A stretch of 7,032 nucleotides of DNA from Candidatus Omnitrophota bacterium (GCA_016180605.1 JACPAW010000096.1:1-7032); one strand, 5' to 3'; positions 1 through 6,936 are shown, numbered from the stretch's first letter. Notes: generated by a model not told the origin, from the letters alone. Made by a program: numbers and translations.

Positions 1-1
1 T

Positions 2-1777
2 CCCGGCAAGAAAAAACCATGGGAGCAATTTTTGCTCTCTGGCTATCGCTATAAGCTTCACAGAGGTTTGGAAAATCAAAAGGGCACGCTGAAACTCGAT
101 TGGAGACGAGCTTTCGGTTGGGGGGTAGGTGCGGATCACCAGTTTGACGATCCCAAGGCCGGCAAAGGATTGCTGAAAGTCTATTACAATGATGAGCGCA
201 ACATCCGTCGCCCTGAGGATGATCTTCCTAAAGGTGCAGATATCAGGCGCTATCGCATCCTTTGGCGGCATCGGCTGGAACCCTTCGAAGACACGGTGGT
301 ATTAACCGATATCCAAAAATACAGCGACGTCGATTTTCGCAAGGAACTTCTATTTCGAGAGGAATACACTCAAGATGACAACTTTGATAGCTTCGTGTCG
401 CTGGTGACGAACGATCCTAATTACAGCCTCAGCCTGCTGACGCGAAAACGGATAAACCGTTTCCAATCCGTAACGGAGGCGTTTCCTCAAGCGACTATCA
501 GCACGCGCTCCCAACCTATCGGAGACACCAATCTCTTCACCAATACCTCTGCAACGTTTGCGAATTTACAGACCAAGAACGCCCACTCAGAGAATGATAC
601 CGATGTCGTCCAAGGCTCTTTAAGGCAGGAACTCAGCTATGCGTGGACGTTATTCCGGCCTATTGAGTTGACGCCAAGGGTCGCTGTATCGCAGGCTTAC
701 CATACTAAGGATAAACAAGGCGGTGAGGAACGTCCGGATGGCCAGCGCGATGTGCTTGTGGGCCAAGCTTCAGGCGGCCTAGACGTCAGCCTAAAACTAT
801 TTAAAGTTTTCCCCGTAACGGTCAATGCACTGGGCCTGAACATCAATTGGCTGCGTCACGTCCTGACCCCTACTCTTGCCTATCAGTACACGCACCAACC
901 GACCATTTCCAACAGCCAACTCAATTTCGGCTTGGCAGAGGCACCCACGAATGAAGTGACCTTCGGTTTAGAAAACAAGCTTCAGACCAAACGCCACCGG
1001 ATGAAGAAGCCTGTCACGGATAAAGATAAAGGGGACATAAAGTCCGTCGAGACACCGGTTCCCGCGCAGCCTTCCGTGCGGAGTATTGACCTGGCGCGTT
1101 TTTTGATTTCCGCTCCCTACACTTTCCGCGGTAACCACAACAAGGAAGGTGGGCAATTGGGTGATTGGACCTTTGATCTGGAACTTTACCCTTGGCCTTG
1201 GCTGCGCTTGGAAACCAACTGGGATTATCCGAGCCATTTCATTAAGGGTTCACGGGATAAGCGGCTGACAGGATGGAGTTTCGACCTCGTTGCGGTGGGG
1301 GGAACCGGTGAGTTTCGCGCCGAAGATGCTCCCGCCATTCAAGCTCCTGCACGGACGGCGTTTGAACCAGGTCCTCTGAGCCTGACGTCGCTTTTGCTTC
1401 CCCGAGGGCAGTGGTATCTGGGCCTAAGCCACCGTTATTCCCACAATGATAAAACGGAGGATGTCGTACAGTTCGACTGGCGCTTGAGCGAAAAATGGGA
1501 AATCGGGACCTACCACCGGATCGACTGGAAAGAGGTCATCGGTACGTCTAAGCGATTCAATCACGCGCGCGAATATCAATACAGTTTGCGGCGCGACCTG
1601 CATGATTGGCTTGCGGAATTCGTCTATCGCGTGGACCGCGAGTTCGGAGAAGAGATTTTCTTTACGATGACTCTCAAGGCTTATCCGGAGATGCCGCTTG
1701 AAATAGAGGAATCCTATCACCAGCCTAAGTTCGGCTCCCAGAGTAGCCCCTTCTCGCCCTTGCGCATGCAGTACTAG
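2..1777 (+). CDS. lptD: LptD/OstA-like outer-membrane LPS-assembly barrel protein, 5'-truncated by window edge
   Basis: The frame is open from base 2 to a TAG at 1775-1777 (591 residues). It runs off the left edge, so the TTG at 32 is not a credible start. The visible part has a beta-barrel pattern: alternating aromatic and polar strands rich in Tyr, Trp, Arg and Asp, with charged loops such as the Lys/Asp/Glu-rich stretch around 1000-1060. Segments that suggest the LptD C-terminal domain are LRHVLTPTLAYQY (about 850-890), LENKLQTKR (968-994) and the closing TLKAYPEMP strand (about 1670-1698). Known family role: in the outer membrane, LptD with LptE inserts lipopolysaccharide into the outer leaflet. 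The N-terminal periplasmic OstA/LptA-like domain would lie upstream. The visible part contains no cysteine, unlike E. coli LptD. A tail of about 23 residues follows the last obvious strand. It could instead be another large barrel protein of the same superfamily. Confidence 0.68.
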   Translation, partial: PGKKKPWEQFLLSGYRYKLHRGLENQKGTLKLDWRRAFGWGVGADHQFDDPKAGKGLLKVYYNDERNIRRPEDDLPKGADIRRYRILWRHRLEPFEDTVVLTDIQKYSDVDFRKELLFREEYTQDDNFDSFVSLVTNDPNYSLSLLTRKRINRFQSVTEAFPQATISTRSQPIGDTNLFTNTSATFANLQTKNAHSENDTDVVQGSLRQELSYAWTLFRPIELTPRVAVSQAYHTKDKQGGEERPDGQRDVLVGQASGGLDVSLKLFKVFPVTVNALGLNINWLRHVLTPTLAYQYTHQPTISNSQLNFGLAEAPTNEVTFGLENKLQTKRHRMKKPVTDKDKGDIKSVETPVPAQPSVRSIDLARFLISAPYTFRGNHNKEGGQLGDWTFDLELYPWPWLRLETNWDYPSHFIKGSRDKRLTGWSFDLVAVGGTGEFRAEDAPAIQAPARTAFEPGPLSLTSLLLPRGQWYLGLSHRYSHNDKTEDVVQFDWRLSEKWEIGTYHRIDWKEVIGTSKRFNHAREYQYSLRRDLHDWLAEFVYRVDREFGEEIFFTMTLKAYPEMPLEIEESYHQPKFGSQSSPFSPLRMQY

Positions 1778-1901
1778 CTCACAGCAACCAGCACACAGCA
1801 GCCAGCATACAGCACACAGAGGCAGAAAAGAGAGAGGGTTGGTAGTTGATTTTTCTGAGTGCTGTGTGCTGGTGTCTGTTTGCTGCTTCTGAGATGCTTG
1901 C
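1778..1901. repeat. Inverted pair of 7-bp tandem repeat arrays forming a long imperfect hairpin
   Basis: The array starts three bases after the stop of the LptD-like gene. Left array, 1781-1822: ACAGCAA, CCAGCAC, ACAGCAG, CCAGCAT, ACAGCAC, ACAGAGG. Right array, 1860-1901, is its complement: TGCTGTG, TGCTGGT, GTCTGTT, TGCTGCT, TCTGAGA, TGCTTGC. The arms pair in more than one register. In one, 1787-1800 pairs perfectly with 1860-1873 (14 bp). In another, 1801-1815 pairs with 1859-1873 (15 bp, two G-U), with an inner stem 1823-1829/1851-1857 (7 bp perfect, 21-nt loop) and an outer stem 1782-1791/1876-1885 (9 of 10). No U-run follows, so it is not a standard intrinsic terminator. Heptamer repeats (STRR) are known between genes in cyanobacteria; any relation is only an analogy. 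The rest of the gap, 1902-1988, shows no gene or convincing promoter. Confidence 0.85.
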
Positions 1902-1988
1902 ACGGAATTGCCATTTCCTGTACCATAAATAGCCTCATTGCCTACGGTGATTCCCACCAAAGAGTGAAAATAACCAGCGAGTGGATAC

Positions 1989-3305
1989 ATGGACATTGCG
2001 GTTGTCGGTGCCGGGCATGTAGGTTTGGTGACGGGGGCTTGTTTTGCAGACCTGGGCCACCGCGTCCTCATGATGGACAACGACGCCAAACGAATTGCAC
2101 AGCTTAGGCGCAACCAAATGCCATTTTATGAGCCCGGTTTAGAGGAGCTCGTAGCCCGTGGAGTAAGGGAAAAGAGGCTTCGCTTTACGACTTCGATGAA
2201 AGAAGCCGTGAAGGGCTCGGCTATCCTCTTTATCGCTGTCGGCACTCCCCAGAAAACAAACGGCGAGGCGGATTTGACCTATGTAGAAGCCGTTGCCCGT
2301 TCCATCTCCTTGCATCTGGATGGTTACCGTCTGGTGGTGGAGAAGTCAACCGTTCCCGTTCAGACTGGCCAGTGGGTTGCCCATACGATCCGGACTTACC
2401 TGAAAAAGAAACACGCATTCGATGTGGCTTCGAACCCTGAGTTTCTAAGAGAAGGCACGGCGATTGCGGATTTCATGAAGCCGGACCGAGTGGTTCTGGG
2501 GGTGGAAAGCCAGCGAGCTAAAGAGCTATTGATGAGGCTGTACAAGCCTTTAGGAGCACCGATCCTCGTGACGGATATCAGCAGTGCTGAGCTGATCAAG
2601 CATGCTTCGAACTCTTTTCTTTCCATGAAAATTTCGTTTATCAACGCGGTGGCTCAAGTTTGCGAGCGCTGCGGGGCGGACGTTGCACAAGTGGCAGAGG
2701 GCATGGGTTTGGACGGCAGGATCGGCCGGTCTTTCCTGAATGCCGGGGTGGGTTTTGGCGGATTTTGTTTTCCGAAAGACCTGGATGCTTTCATTAAAAT
2801 CTCCGAGCAGCTCGGTTACGATTTTGATTTGCTTAAGGCAGTGCGCGGGATCAACGAATATCAAAAGCGCAGTTTCATCGAAAAAATCCGAAGTGCCTTG
2901 TGGGTGGTGAAGGGAAAGCAAATTGGCGTTTTGGGATTGGCGTTTAAGCCGAATACCGATGATATGCGATACGCTCCTTCTTTAGATGTCATCCGTTCGC
3001 TTTTGGAAGAAGGGGCGAAAGTCTGCGTCTTCGACCCCCAAGCGATGCAGGAAGCATCGCATCTTCTGCCGGGTGCAAAGCTCTGCAAAGATGCCTATGA
3101 GGTAGCACGGGGCAGCGATTGCTTGGCCATTTTGACGGAATGGAATGAATTCAAAGAGCTGGATTTCGCGCGGATCAAGAAACTCATGAGGCAGCCGCTG
3201 GTTATCGATGGGAGAAATATCTATGACCCATCGCGGATGCGCGCTCTGGGGTACCGTTACCTAGGGGTAGGCCGAAAGCAGAAAGAACCGCTTCGAAGAA
3301 ACTAA
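1989..3305 (+). CDS. ugd: UDP-glucose 6-dehydrogenase
   Basis: 438 residues, full length for the family. It oxidises UDP-glucose to UDP-glucuronate in the cytoplasm with two NAD+, supplying uronic acid for surface polysaccharide. The N-terminal Rossmann domain has GAGHVG at residues 7-12 and Asp30 ending the second strand. The expected landmarks follow: YEPG (47-50), VGTP (84-87), EKST (118-121), NPEFLREG (149-156), Lys204 and Asn208 in the central helix, the catalytic cysteine Cys260 in GFGGFCFPKD with Asp264, then the C-terminal domain with GLAFKPNTDDMR and IDGRNIYDP. Cys260, Lys204, Asn208 and Asp264 fall at the same numbers as in Streptococcus pyogenes UDPGDH. The start at ATG 1989 is set by the family's MxIAVxGxGxVG opening; the ribosome-binding site is weak (GAGTGGA, 3 bases before). 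The residue before Cys260 is Phe where Ser is usual. It is 35 bases ahead of the next dehydrogenase, probably in one operon. Confidence 0.96.
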   Translation: MDIAVVGAGHVGLVTGACFADLGHRVLMMDNDAKRIAQLRRNQMPFYEPGLEELVARGVREKRLRFTTSMKEAVKGSAILFIAVGTPQKTNGEADLTYVEAVARSISLHLDGYRLVVEKSTVPVQTGQWVAHTIRTYLKKKHAFDVASNPEFLREGTAIADFMKPDRVVLGVESQRAKELLMRLYKPLGAPILVTDISSAELIKHASNSFLSMKISFINAVAQVCERCGADVAQVAEGMGLDGRIGRSFLNAGVGFGGFCFPKDLDAFIKISEQLGYDFDLLKAVRGINEYQKRSFIEKIRSALWVVKGKQIGVLGLAFKPNTDDMRYAPSLDVIRSLLEEGAKVCVFDPQAMQEASHLLPGAKLCKDAYEVARGSDCLAILTEWNEFKELDFARIKKLMRQPLVIDGRNIYDPSRMRALGYRYLGVGRKQKEPLRRN

Positions 3306-3329
3306 CATTTTAAGCGAGCTCATTTTCTT

Positions 3330-3336
3330 GGAGGAG
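3330..3336 (+). promoter_or_regulatory. Strong Shine-Dalgarno site for the wbpA-like gene
   Basis: GGAGGAG lies four bases ahead of the ATG at 3341. It fixes that start and contrasts with the weak site of ugd and the lack of one before the aminotransferase. The 35-base gap before this gene holds nothing else recognisable. Confidence 0.8.
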
Positions 3337-3340
3337 ACAG

Positions 3341-4678
3341 ATGCCACGAAAGACAACCAAGCCTGAAGGGCCATTAGCACAACTGGCTCGGCGCATCAGT
3401 GATCGTTCCGCACGGGTCTGTGTCTTGGGCCTTGGTTATGTGGGTTTGCCGCTGGCGGTAGAATTTGCGAAGGAAGGCTTTCGGGTTACGGGGCTGGATG
3501 TCGATGCCAGGCGTGTGGAGGGGGTCAACCGCGCCCAATCCTACATCTTGGATGTTCCCAGCGAAGACTTGAAAAAATTGCAGAAACTAGGACGGCTTTG
3601 CGCGACGAACTCTTTCGATGTGCTTTCCCAGCAAGACGCCATCATCATTTGCGTTCCCACCCCCCTTCGCAAAACGCGCGAGCCGGATATGACTTATATC
3701 CTTTCCGCCACCGCAGAGATTACTCAGCGCATCCGGCGCGGGCAGCTGATCGTATTGGAGAGCACGACGTACCCCGGCACGACGGATGAGGTGGTCCGTA
3801 CGGCACTCGAAGCCAAGGGATTAGCCGCAGGCAAGGATTTCTGCCTGGCATTTTCACCCGAGCGCATTGATCCGGGAAATTCCACGTATACGACACGGAC
3901 GATCCCCAAAGTGATTGGCGGTACGACGGCCTTGTGCACCAAGATGGCAAGCGCCCTTTACGGGTCGGCGATTCACCGGGTTGTTCCGGTTTCTTCTACC
4001 CAGGCTGCCGAGATGGTTAAGCTCTTGGAAAACACATTCCGAGCGGTAAACATAGGACTCGTCAATGAAATTGCCATCATTTGCAATCGATTGGGGATCG
4101 ATGTTTGGGAAGTGATCGAAGCGGCGAAAACCAAACCCTTTGGGTTCATGGCTTTTCAGCCTGGCCCTGGAATCGGCGGCCACTGTATCCCATCGGATCC
4201 GATGTACCTGGCCTGGAAGGTGCGCGTCCACGGTTTTGAGGCGCGCTTTATCGAGCTGGCTACTCAGATCAATGGAGCAATGCCGGAGTACGTGGTGTGC
4301 AAAGTGGCCAGCATCTTGAATGAAAACCGCAAGGCCTTAAACGGGGCCGATGTCCTTCTCATTGGCCTGGCATATAAGAAAGACGTCGATGACACGCGCG
4401 ACTCTCCTGCTTTTGATGTGGCTCGGATCTTGGAAGACCGAGGGGCAAAAGTCAGCTTCCACGATCCTTGCGTCCCGACGGCTTTCTTAAACGGAAGAAA
4501 GCAAAGCTCTGTTGCTTTGGCCGCAGCTCGGCTTCGCGCAGTGGACTGTGTGGTGATTTTAACGAATCACACGGCGGTGGATTATGCGCTCTTGCTTCGG
4601 GAGGCACCCGTCATCTTGGATACCCGCAATCAATACCGAAATCTGCCAAGAACGCAACGCCGCGTCGTCAAACTGTAG
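3341..4678 (+). CDS. wbpA: UDP-N-acetyl-D-glucosamine 6-dehydrogenase (WbpA type)
   Basis: 445 residues, typical length. It belongs to the UDP-glucose/GDP-mannose dehydrogenase family, and the motifs match Pseudomonas aeruginosa WbpA closely as I recall it. WbpA oxidises UDP-GlcNAc at C6 to UDP-GlcNAc-uronate with NAD+. After a 25-residue lead comes the Rossmann motif GLGYVGLPLA (30-39), then CVPTPL (104-109), REPDM (113-117), ESTTYPGTT (140-148), FSPERIDPGN (171-180), RTIPKVIGG (186-194), VPVSSTQAAEMVKLLEN (215-231, with Lys227), KPFGF (265-269), the catalytic Cys282 in GPGIGGHCIP, and KDVDDTRDSPA (347-357). The RIDPGN and GGHCIP forms separate it from the Ugd/AlgD branch just upstream. A WecC-like (ManNAc) or WbpO/TviB-like (GalNAc) specificity is possible but fits less well. 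It lies between ugd and an epimerase on the same strand, consistent with one sugar-nucleotide operon. Confidence 0.92.
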   Translation: MPRKTTKPEGPLAQLARRISDRSARVCVLGLGYVGLPLAVEFAKEGFRVTGLDVDARRVEGVNRAQSYILDVPSEDLKKLQKLGRLCATNSFDVLSQQDAIIICVPTPLRKTREPDMTYILSATAEITQRIRRGQLIVLESTTYPGTTDEVVRTALEAKGLAAGKDFCLAFSPERIDPGNSTYTTRTIPKVIGGTTALCTKMASALYGSAIHRVVPVSSTQAAEMVKLLENTFRAVNIGLVNEIAIICNRLGIDVWEVIEAAKTKPFGFMAFQPGPGIGGHCIPSDPMYLAWKVRVHGFEARFIELATQINGAMPEYVVCKVASILNENRKALNGADVLLIGLAYKKDVDDTRDSPAFDVARILEDRGAKVSFHDPCVPTAFLNGRKQSSVALAAARLRAVDCVVILTNHTAVDYALLLREAPVILDTRNQYRNLPRTQRRVVKL

Positions 4679-4688
4679 ACTTACACTC

Positions 4689-4716
4689 TTGCACCTTGAA
4701 CCTAGAACCTTGAATT
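4689..4716 (+). repeat. Degenerate 7-bp tandem repeat, TTGAACC type
   Basis: Four back-to-back heptamers, TTGCACC, TTGAACC, TAGAACC and TTGAATT, begin 10 bases after the wbpA-like stop codon. The unit differs from that of the repeat at 1781-1901, but the period of seven and the place just after a stop codon are the same. The last two units run into a hairpin (4701-4730). Confidence 0.75.
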
Positions 4717-4730
4717 CCAGGTTCTTCAGG
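4701..4730 (+). promoter_or_regulatory. Hairpin overlapping the Shine-Dalgarno site of the epimerase gene
   Basis: AGAACCT (4704-4710) pairs perfectly with AGGTTCT (4719-4725) across an 8-base loop. The stem is extended by CCT (4701-4703) with AGG (4728-4730) past a two-base bulge. AGGAG at 4728-4732 is the likely ribosome-binding site for the ATG at 4741, so the base of the stem covers part of it. No U-run follows, which argues against a terminator. A role in damping translation of the epimerase is inference; it may simply be a by-product of the repeat. Confidence 0.5.
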
Positions 4731-4740
4731 AGCAGCGAAA

Positions 4741-5682
4741 ATGGCACATTATCTTGTTACCGGAGGAGCCGGATTCATCGGCTCGCACATGGCAGAAAAC
4801 CTTCTTGCCGCCGGACACACGGTTCGCGTTCTCGATGATTTATCCAGCGGGAAGCTGCAAAACATCGAGGCGGTGAAAAACCGCATCGAGTTTCTTAAGG
4901 CAGATATCCGGGATCGCGCTAAGGTGCGCTCGGCCATGGAAGGCATCGAATTCGTATTGCACGCGGCTGCTTGGCGCAGTGTCCCTAAGTCGATGGCCGA
5001 TCCGTATGGGTACGCCGATGTGAACGTTTTGGCGACGGTGAACCTGCTTGAGGCGGCAGCGAATGCCAAGGTCAAGCGATTCGTGTGCGTTTCTTCGAGT
5101 TCCGTCTACGGGGAAACGACTCAAATGCCGTTAAGAGAAGATCAACCGGCAAATCCGATCTCTCCCTATGCTGCTTCGAAATTGGCGGATGAGCTTTTTT
5201 GCGCCCTATTTGCGCGGAGTTTCGGCTTGGAAACCGTAGCGGTGCGCTATTTCAATGTCTTTGGCCCGCGCCAGAGCTTGGAAAACGACTATGCGGTCGT
5301 TATTCCGAAATTCATCCATTCTCTTTTGCGCGGGGAACCCCCGCCGGTTTACGGAGATGGAAAGCAGTCCCGCGATTTTACCTATGTGGATAATGTCGTG
5401 GAAGCAACCATTCTTGCCTCCCAGGCCCCCGGCATTAGCGGGGAAGTGTTCAACATCGCCCTTGGAGAAGAGCACACCGTACTGGATTTATTGGCGGAGC
5501 TAAACACGATCCTCAAGCTCTCCGTTGCGCCAAGCTTTAAGCCAGCCCGGCCAGGCGATGTGCAACGCACTCTGGCGGATCCTTCCAAAGCCACTCGTCT
5601 TTTGCACTGGCAAGGACGCATTCGGTTCGCCGAAGGGCTGCGCCGGACGGTTGAGTGGTTCCGCGCGCATCCCTCCTCATAA
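4741..5682 (+). CDS. Nucleotide-sugar 4-epimerase, extended SDR family (WbpP/GalE-like)
   Basis: 313 residues, usual for NAD-dependent epimerase/dehydratases. The cofactor motif TGGAGFIG is at residues 7-14, LDDLSSG at 31-37, an AAAWRSVPKSMADP substrate-loop segment at about 75-88, VSSSSVYG at 117-124 (catalytic Ser), and the catalytic pair Tyr143/Lys147 in YAASK. YFNVFGPRQ (170-178), YGDGKQSRDFTYVDNV (204-219) and ARPGDVQRTLADPSKA (269-284) place it near the WbpP/WbgU group, which interconverts UDP-GlcNAc and UDP-GalNAc. Other members of this fold epimerise UDP-glucose or UDP-uronates (as TviC does on UDP-GlcNAcA). Directly after a UDP-GlcNAc dehydrogenase, UDP-GlcNAc or its uronate are the likeliest substrates. 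The ATG at 4741 is chosen because the Rossmann motif follows at once and AGGAG lies 8 bases upstream. The preceding 62-base gap carries a repeat and hairpin. Confidence 0.9.
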   Translation: MAHYLVTGGAGFIGSHMAENLLAAGHTVRVLDDLSSGKLQNIEAVKNRIEFLKADIRDRAKVRSAMEGIEFVLHAAAWRSVPKSMADPYGYADVNVLATVNLLEAAANAKVKRFVCVSSSSVYGETTQMPLREDQPANPISPYAASKLADELFCALFARSFGLETVAVRYFNVFGPRQSLENDYAVVIPKFIHSLLRGEPPPVYGDGKQSRDFTYVDNVVEATILASQAPGISGEVFNIALGEEHTVLDLLAELNTILKLSVAPSFKPARPGDVQRTLADPSKATRLLHWQGRIRFAEGLRRTVEWFRAHPSS

Positions 5683-5702
5683 GCAGCAACAGACCCCTGG
5701 CA

Positions 5703-6815
5703 ATGTCCACTATTCCACTACTAGATCTTAACGCTCAATATCGATCCATTAAGCCTGAAATCGATGCGGCTATTCGCCGCGTCATGGACAGCGGCCAATT
5801 CGTTTTGGGGCCTCAGGTGCAAGCGCTGGAAGAAGAGATTGCCCGCTATTGCGGCACGCGTTTTGCCGTGGCGGTTGCCTCGGGAACCGATGCTTTGGAG
5901 CTGGCTTTGCGCGGCTGCAAGATCGGGCCGAATGATGAAGTATTGACGAGCGCCTTTAGTTTTTTTGCAAGTGTAGAGGCTATCCTGGCAGTCGGAGCGC
6001 AGCCGGTCTTTATCGATATCGACCCGGCCACCTATAATCTGGATGTCGCGTTGCTTCAAAAGCATTTGAGCAAGCGCACGAAGGCGATTCTTCCCGTGCA
6101 CCTTTACGGGCATCCTGCCGACATGAAGAGCCTTATGGAATTTGCCGCATCCTACCGCCTCAAAGTCATTGAAGATTGCGCCCAAGCAATGGGTGCTGCA
6201 ATTAATGGCAAAAGGGTAGGAAGCTTTGGGGATGCCGGGTGCTTAAGTTTCTATCCTACCAAGAATCTGGGCTGCTATGGAGATGGAGGGATGGTGGTGA
6301 CCCATGACGCATCGCTGGCAAAAGAGGTGTTTTTATTGCGCGCCCATGGAAGCCGGAAGCGTTACCGTCATTTGGCTATAGGCAGGAACAGCCGCTTGGA
6401 TGAACTGCAAGCGGCTATTTTACGCGTGAAGCTCAAGCGACTGGATCAGTGGAATAAAGCACGTCGCTTGCGGGCAGCGCTTTACACAAGCTTACTCCAA
6501 AAAAATGGCTTGGGCCAAGTGAGGGCTCCTGCGGAGCGTAAAAACTACCACCATGTGTATCATCTCTATACGATCCGCACGCCAAATCGCCGGAAGGTAA
6601 TCGACAGGCTGGAAAAGCAGGGAATTGCCACGCAAGTGGCCTATCCTTCAACCCTTCCTAGCCAACCCGCTCTGAAAACGAAGATTCGCTCCCAAAAGGG
6701 CTTCGTTGAGGCGGAGAAGGCCAGCCGCTCAGTGCTCTCATTACCCCTCTATCCTGAGCTTTCTGCCAAGCAAATCGAATTCGTCGTTCAATCTCTCCGC
6801 AGGGCTCTTCTTTAA
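5703..6815 (+). CDS. DegT/DnrJ/EryC1-family PLP sugar aminotransferase (WbpE-like)
   Basis: 370 residues from ATG 5703. It moves an amino group, normally from glutamate, to a keto nucleotide-sugar. It opens with IPLLDLNAQY, the typical family start, so the longer frame from GTG 5655 (overlapping the epimerase by 28 bases) is less likely. Landmarks: GQFVLGPQV (31-39), ASGTDAL (59-65), DIDPATYNLD (105-114), PVHLYG (131-136), Asp158 in IEDCAQ (PLP nitrogen), Lys187 in SFYPTKNLGCYGDGG (Schiff-base lysine), and NSRLDELQAAIL (229-240). Overall layout matches WbpE, which makes UDP-GlcNAc(3N)A from a 3-keto uronate. The usual VHYPxPLxxQPA segment reads VAYPSTLPSQPA (312-323), so a conserved His is absent. 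It sits 20 bases after the epimerase with no clear Shine-Dalgarno site, suggesting translational coupling. No matching sugar oxidase or dehydratase is in view, so the exact substrate is open. Confidence 0.9.
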   Translation: MSTIPLLDLNAQYRSIKPEIDAAIRRVMDSGQFVLGPQVQALEEEIARYCGTRFAVAVASGTDALELALRGCKIGPNDEVLTSAFSFFASVEAILAVGAQPVFIDIDPATYNLDVALLQKHLSKRTKAILPVHLYGHPADMKSLMEFAASYRLKVIEDCAQAMGAAINGKRVGSFGDAGCLSFYPTKNLGCYGDGGMVVTHDASLAKEVFLLRAHGSRKRYRHLAIGRNSRLDELQAAILRVKLKRLDQWNKARRLRAALYTSLLQKNGLGQVRAPAERKNYHHVYHLYTIRTPNRRKVIDRLEKQGIATQVAYPSTLPSQPALKTKIRSQKGFVEAEKASRSVLSLPLYPELSAKQIEFVVQSLRRALL

Positions 6816-6833
6816 AATTCATTGCAAAAAATA

Positions 6834-6862
6834 TTGCCAACACCTATTGGTTTTGGTACATT
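6834..6862 (+). promoter_or_regulatory. Sigma70-like promoter for the exported-protein gene
   Basis: A -35 box TTGCCA (6834-6839, 5 of 6) and a -10 box TACATT (6857-6862, 4 of 6) are separated by exactly 17 bases. TGG just before the -10 gives an extended -10 element. Transcription would start near 6869, leaving a leader of about 67 bases. The 121-base gap is AT-rich compared with the flanking genes. TGGTAC (6854-6859) over the -10 is repeated inverted as GTACCA (6882-6887), a possible but weak operator. This suggests the downstream gene has its own transcript. Confidence 0.5.
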
Positions 6863-6925
6863 AAGATCACTATTCCTTCCCGTACCACGCGCGCAAGCTA
6901 TTCTTTAACCATTTTATTAAGCAGC

Positions 6926-6930
6926 GGAGG
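6926..6930 (+). promoter_or_regulatory. Shine-Dalgarno site fixing the ATG at 6937
   Basis: GGAGG lies six bases ahead of the ATG, optimal spacing. It is the main reason, with the signal peptide, for calling a gene here despite only 32 codons being visible. Confidence 0.75.
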
Positions 6931-6936
6931 CGAATT

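Noticed and set aside
1778..1893. Rho-independent terminator for the LptD-like gene
   Set aside because: The inverted repeat is long and imperfect and has no run of T after the right arm.
1781..1901. CRISPR array
   Set aside because: Units are 7 bases and directly adjoining, with no spacers, and no cas genes are in the window.
1898..1926. Possible promoter for ugd (TTGCAC, 17 bases, TACCAT)
   Set aside because: Only 3 of 6 and 4 of 6 matches; no better pair is found in 1902-1988, so no promoter is called.
1424..2113. 229-codon minus-strand open frame crossing the end of the LptD-like gene and the start of ugd
   Set aside because: It overlaps two well-supported plus-strand genes, resembles no family I know, and part of it simply translates the heptamer repeats (Cys/Leu-rich stretch).
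5655..5702. Upstream GTG start for the aminotransferase, adding 16 residues
   Set aside because: The added residues do not resemble the family N-terminus and overlap the epimerase; ATG 5703 gives the usual opening.
6816..6840. Terminator after the aminotransferase gene
   Set aside because: AT-rich sequence with short A runs but no stable stem before a T run.
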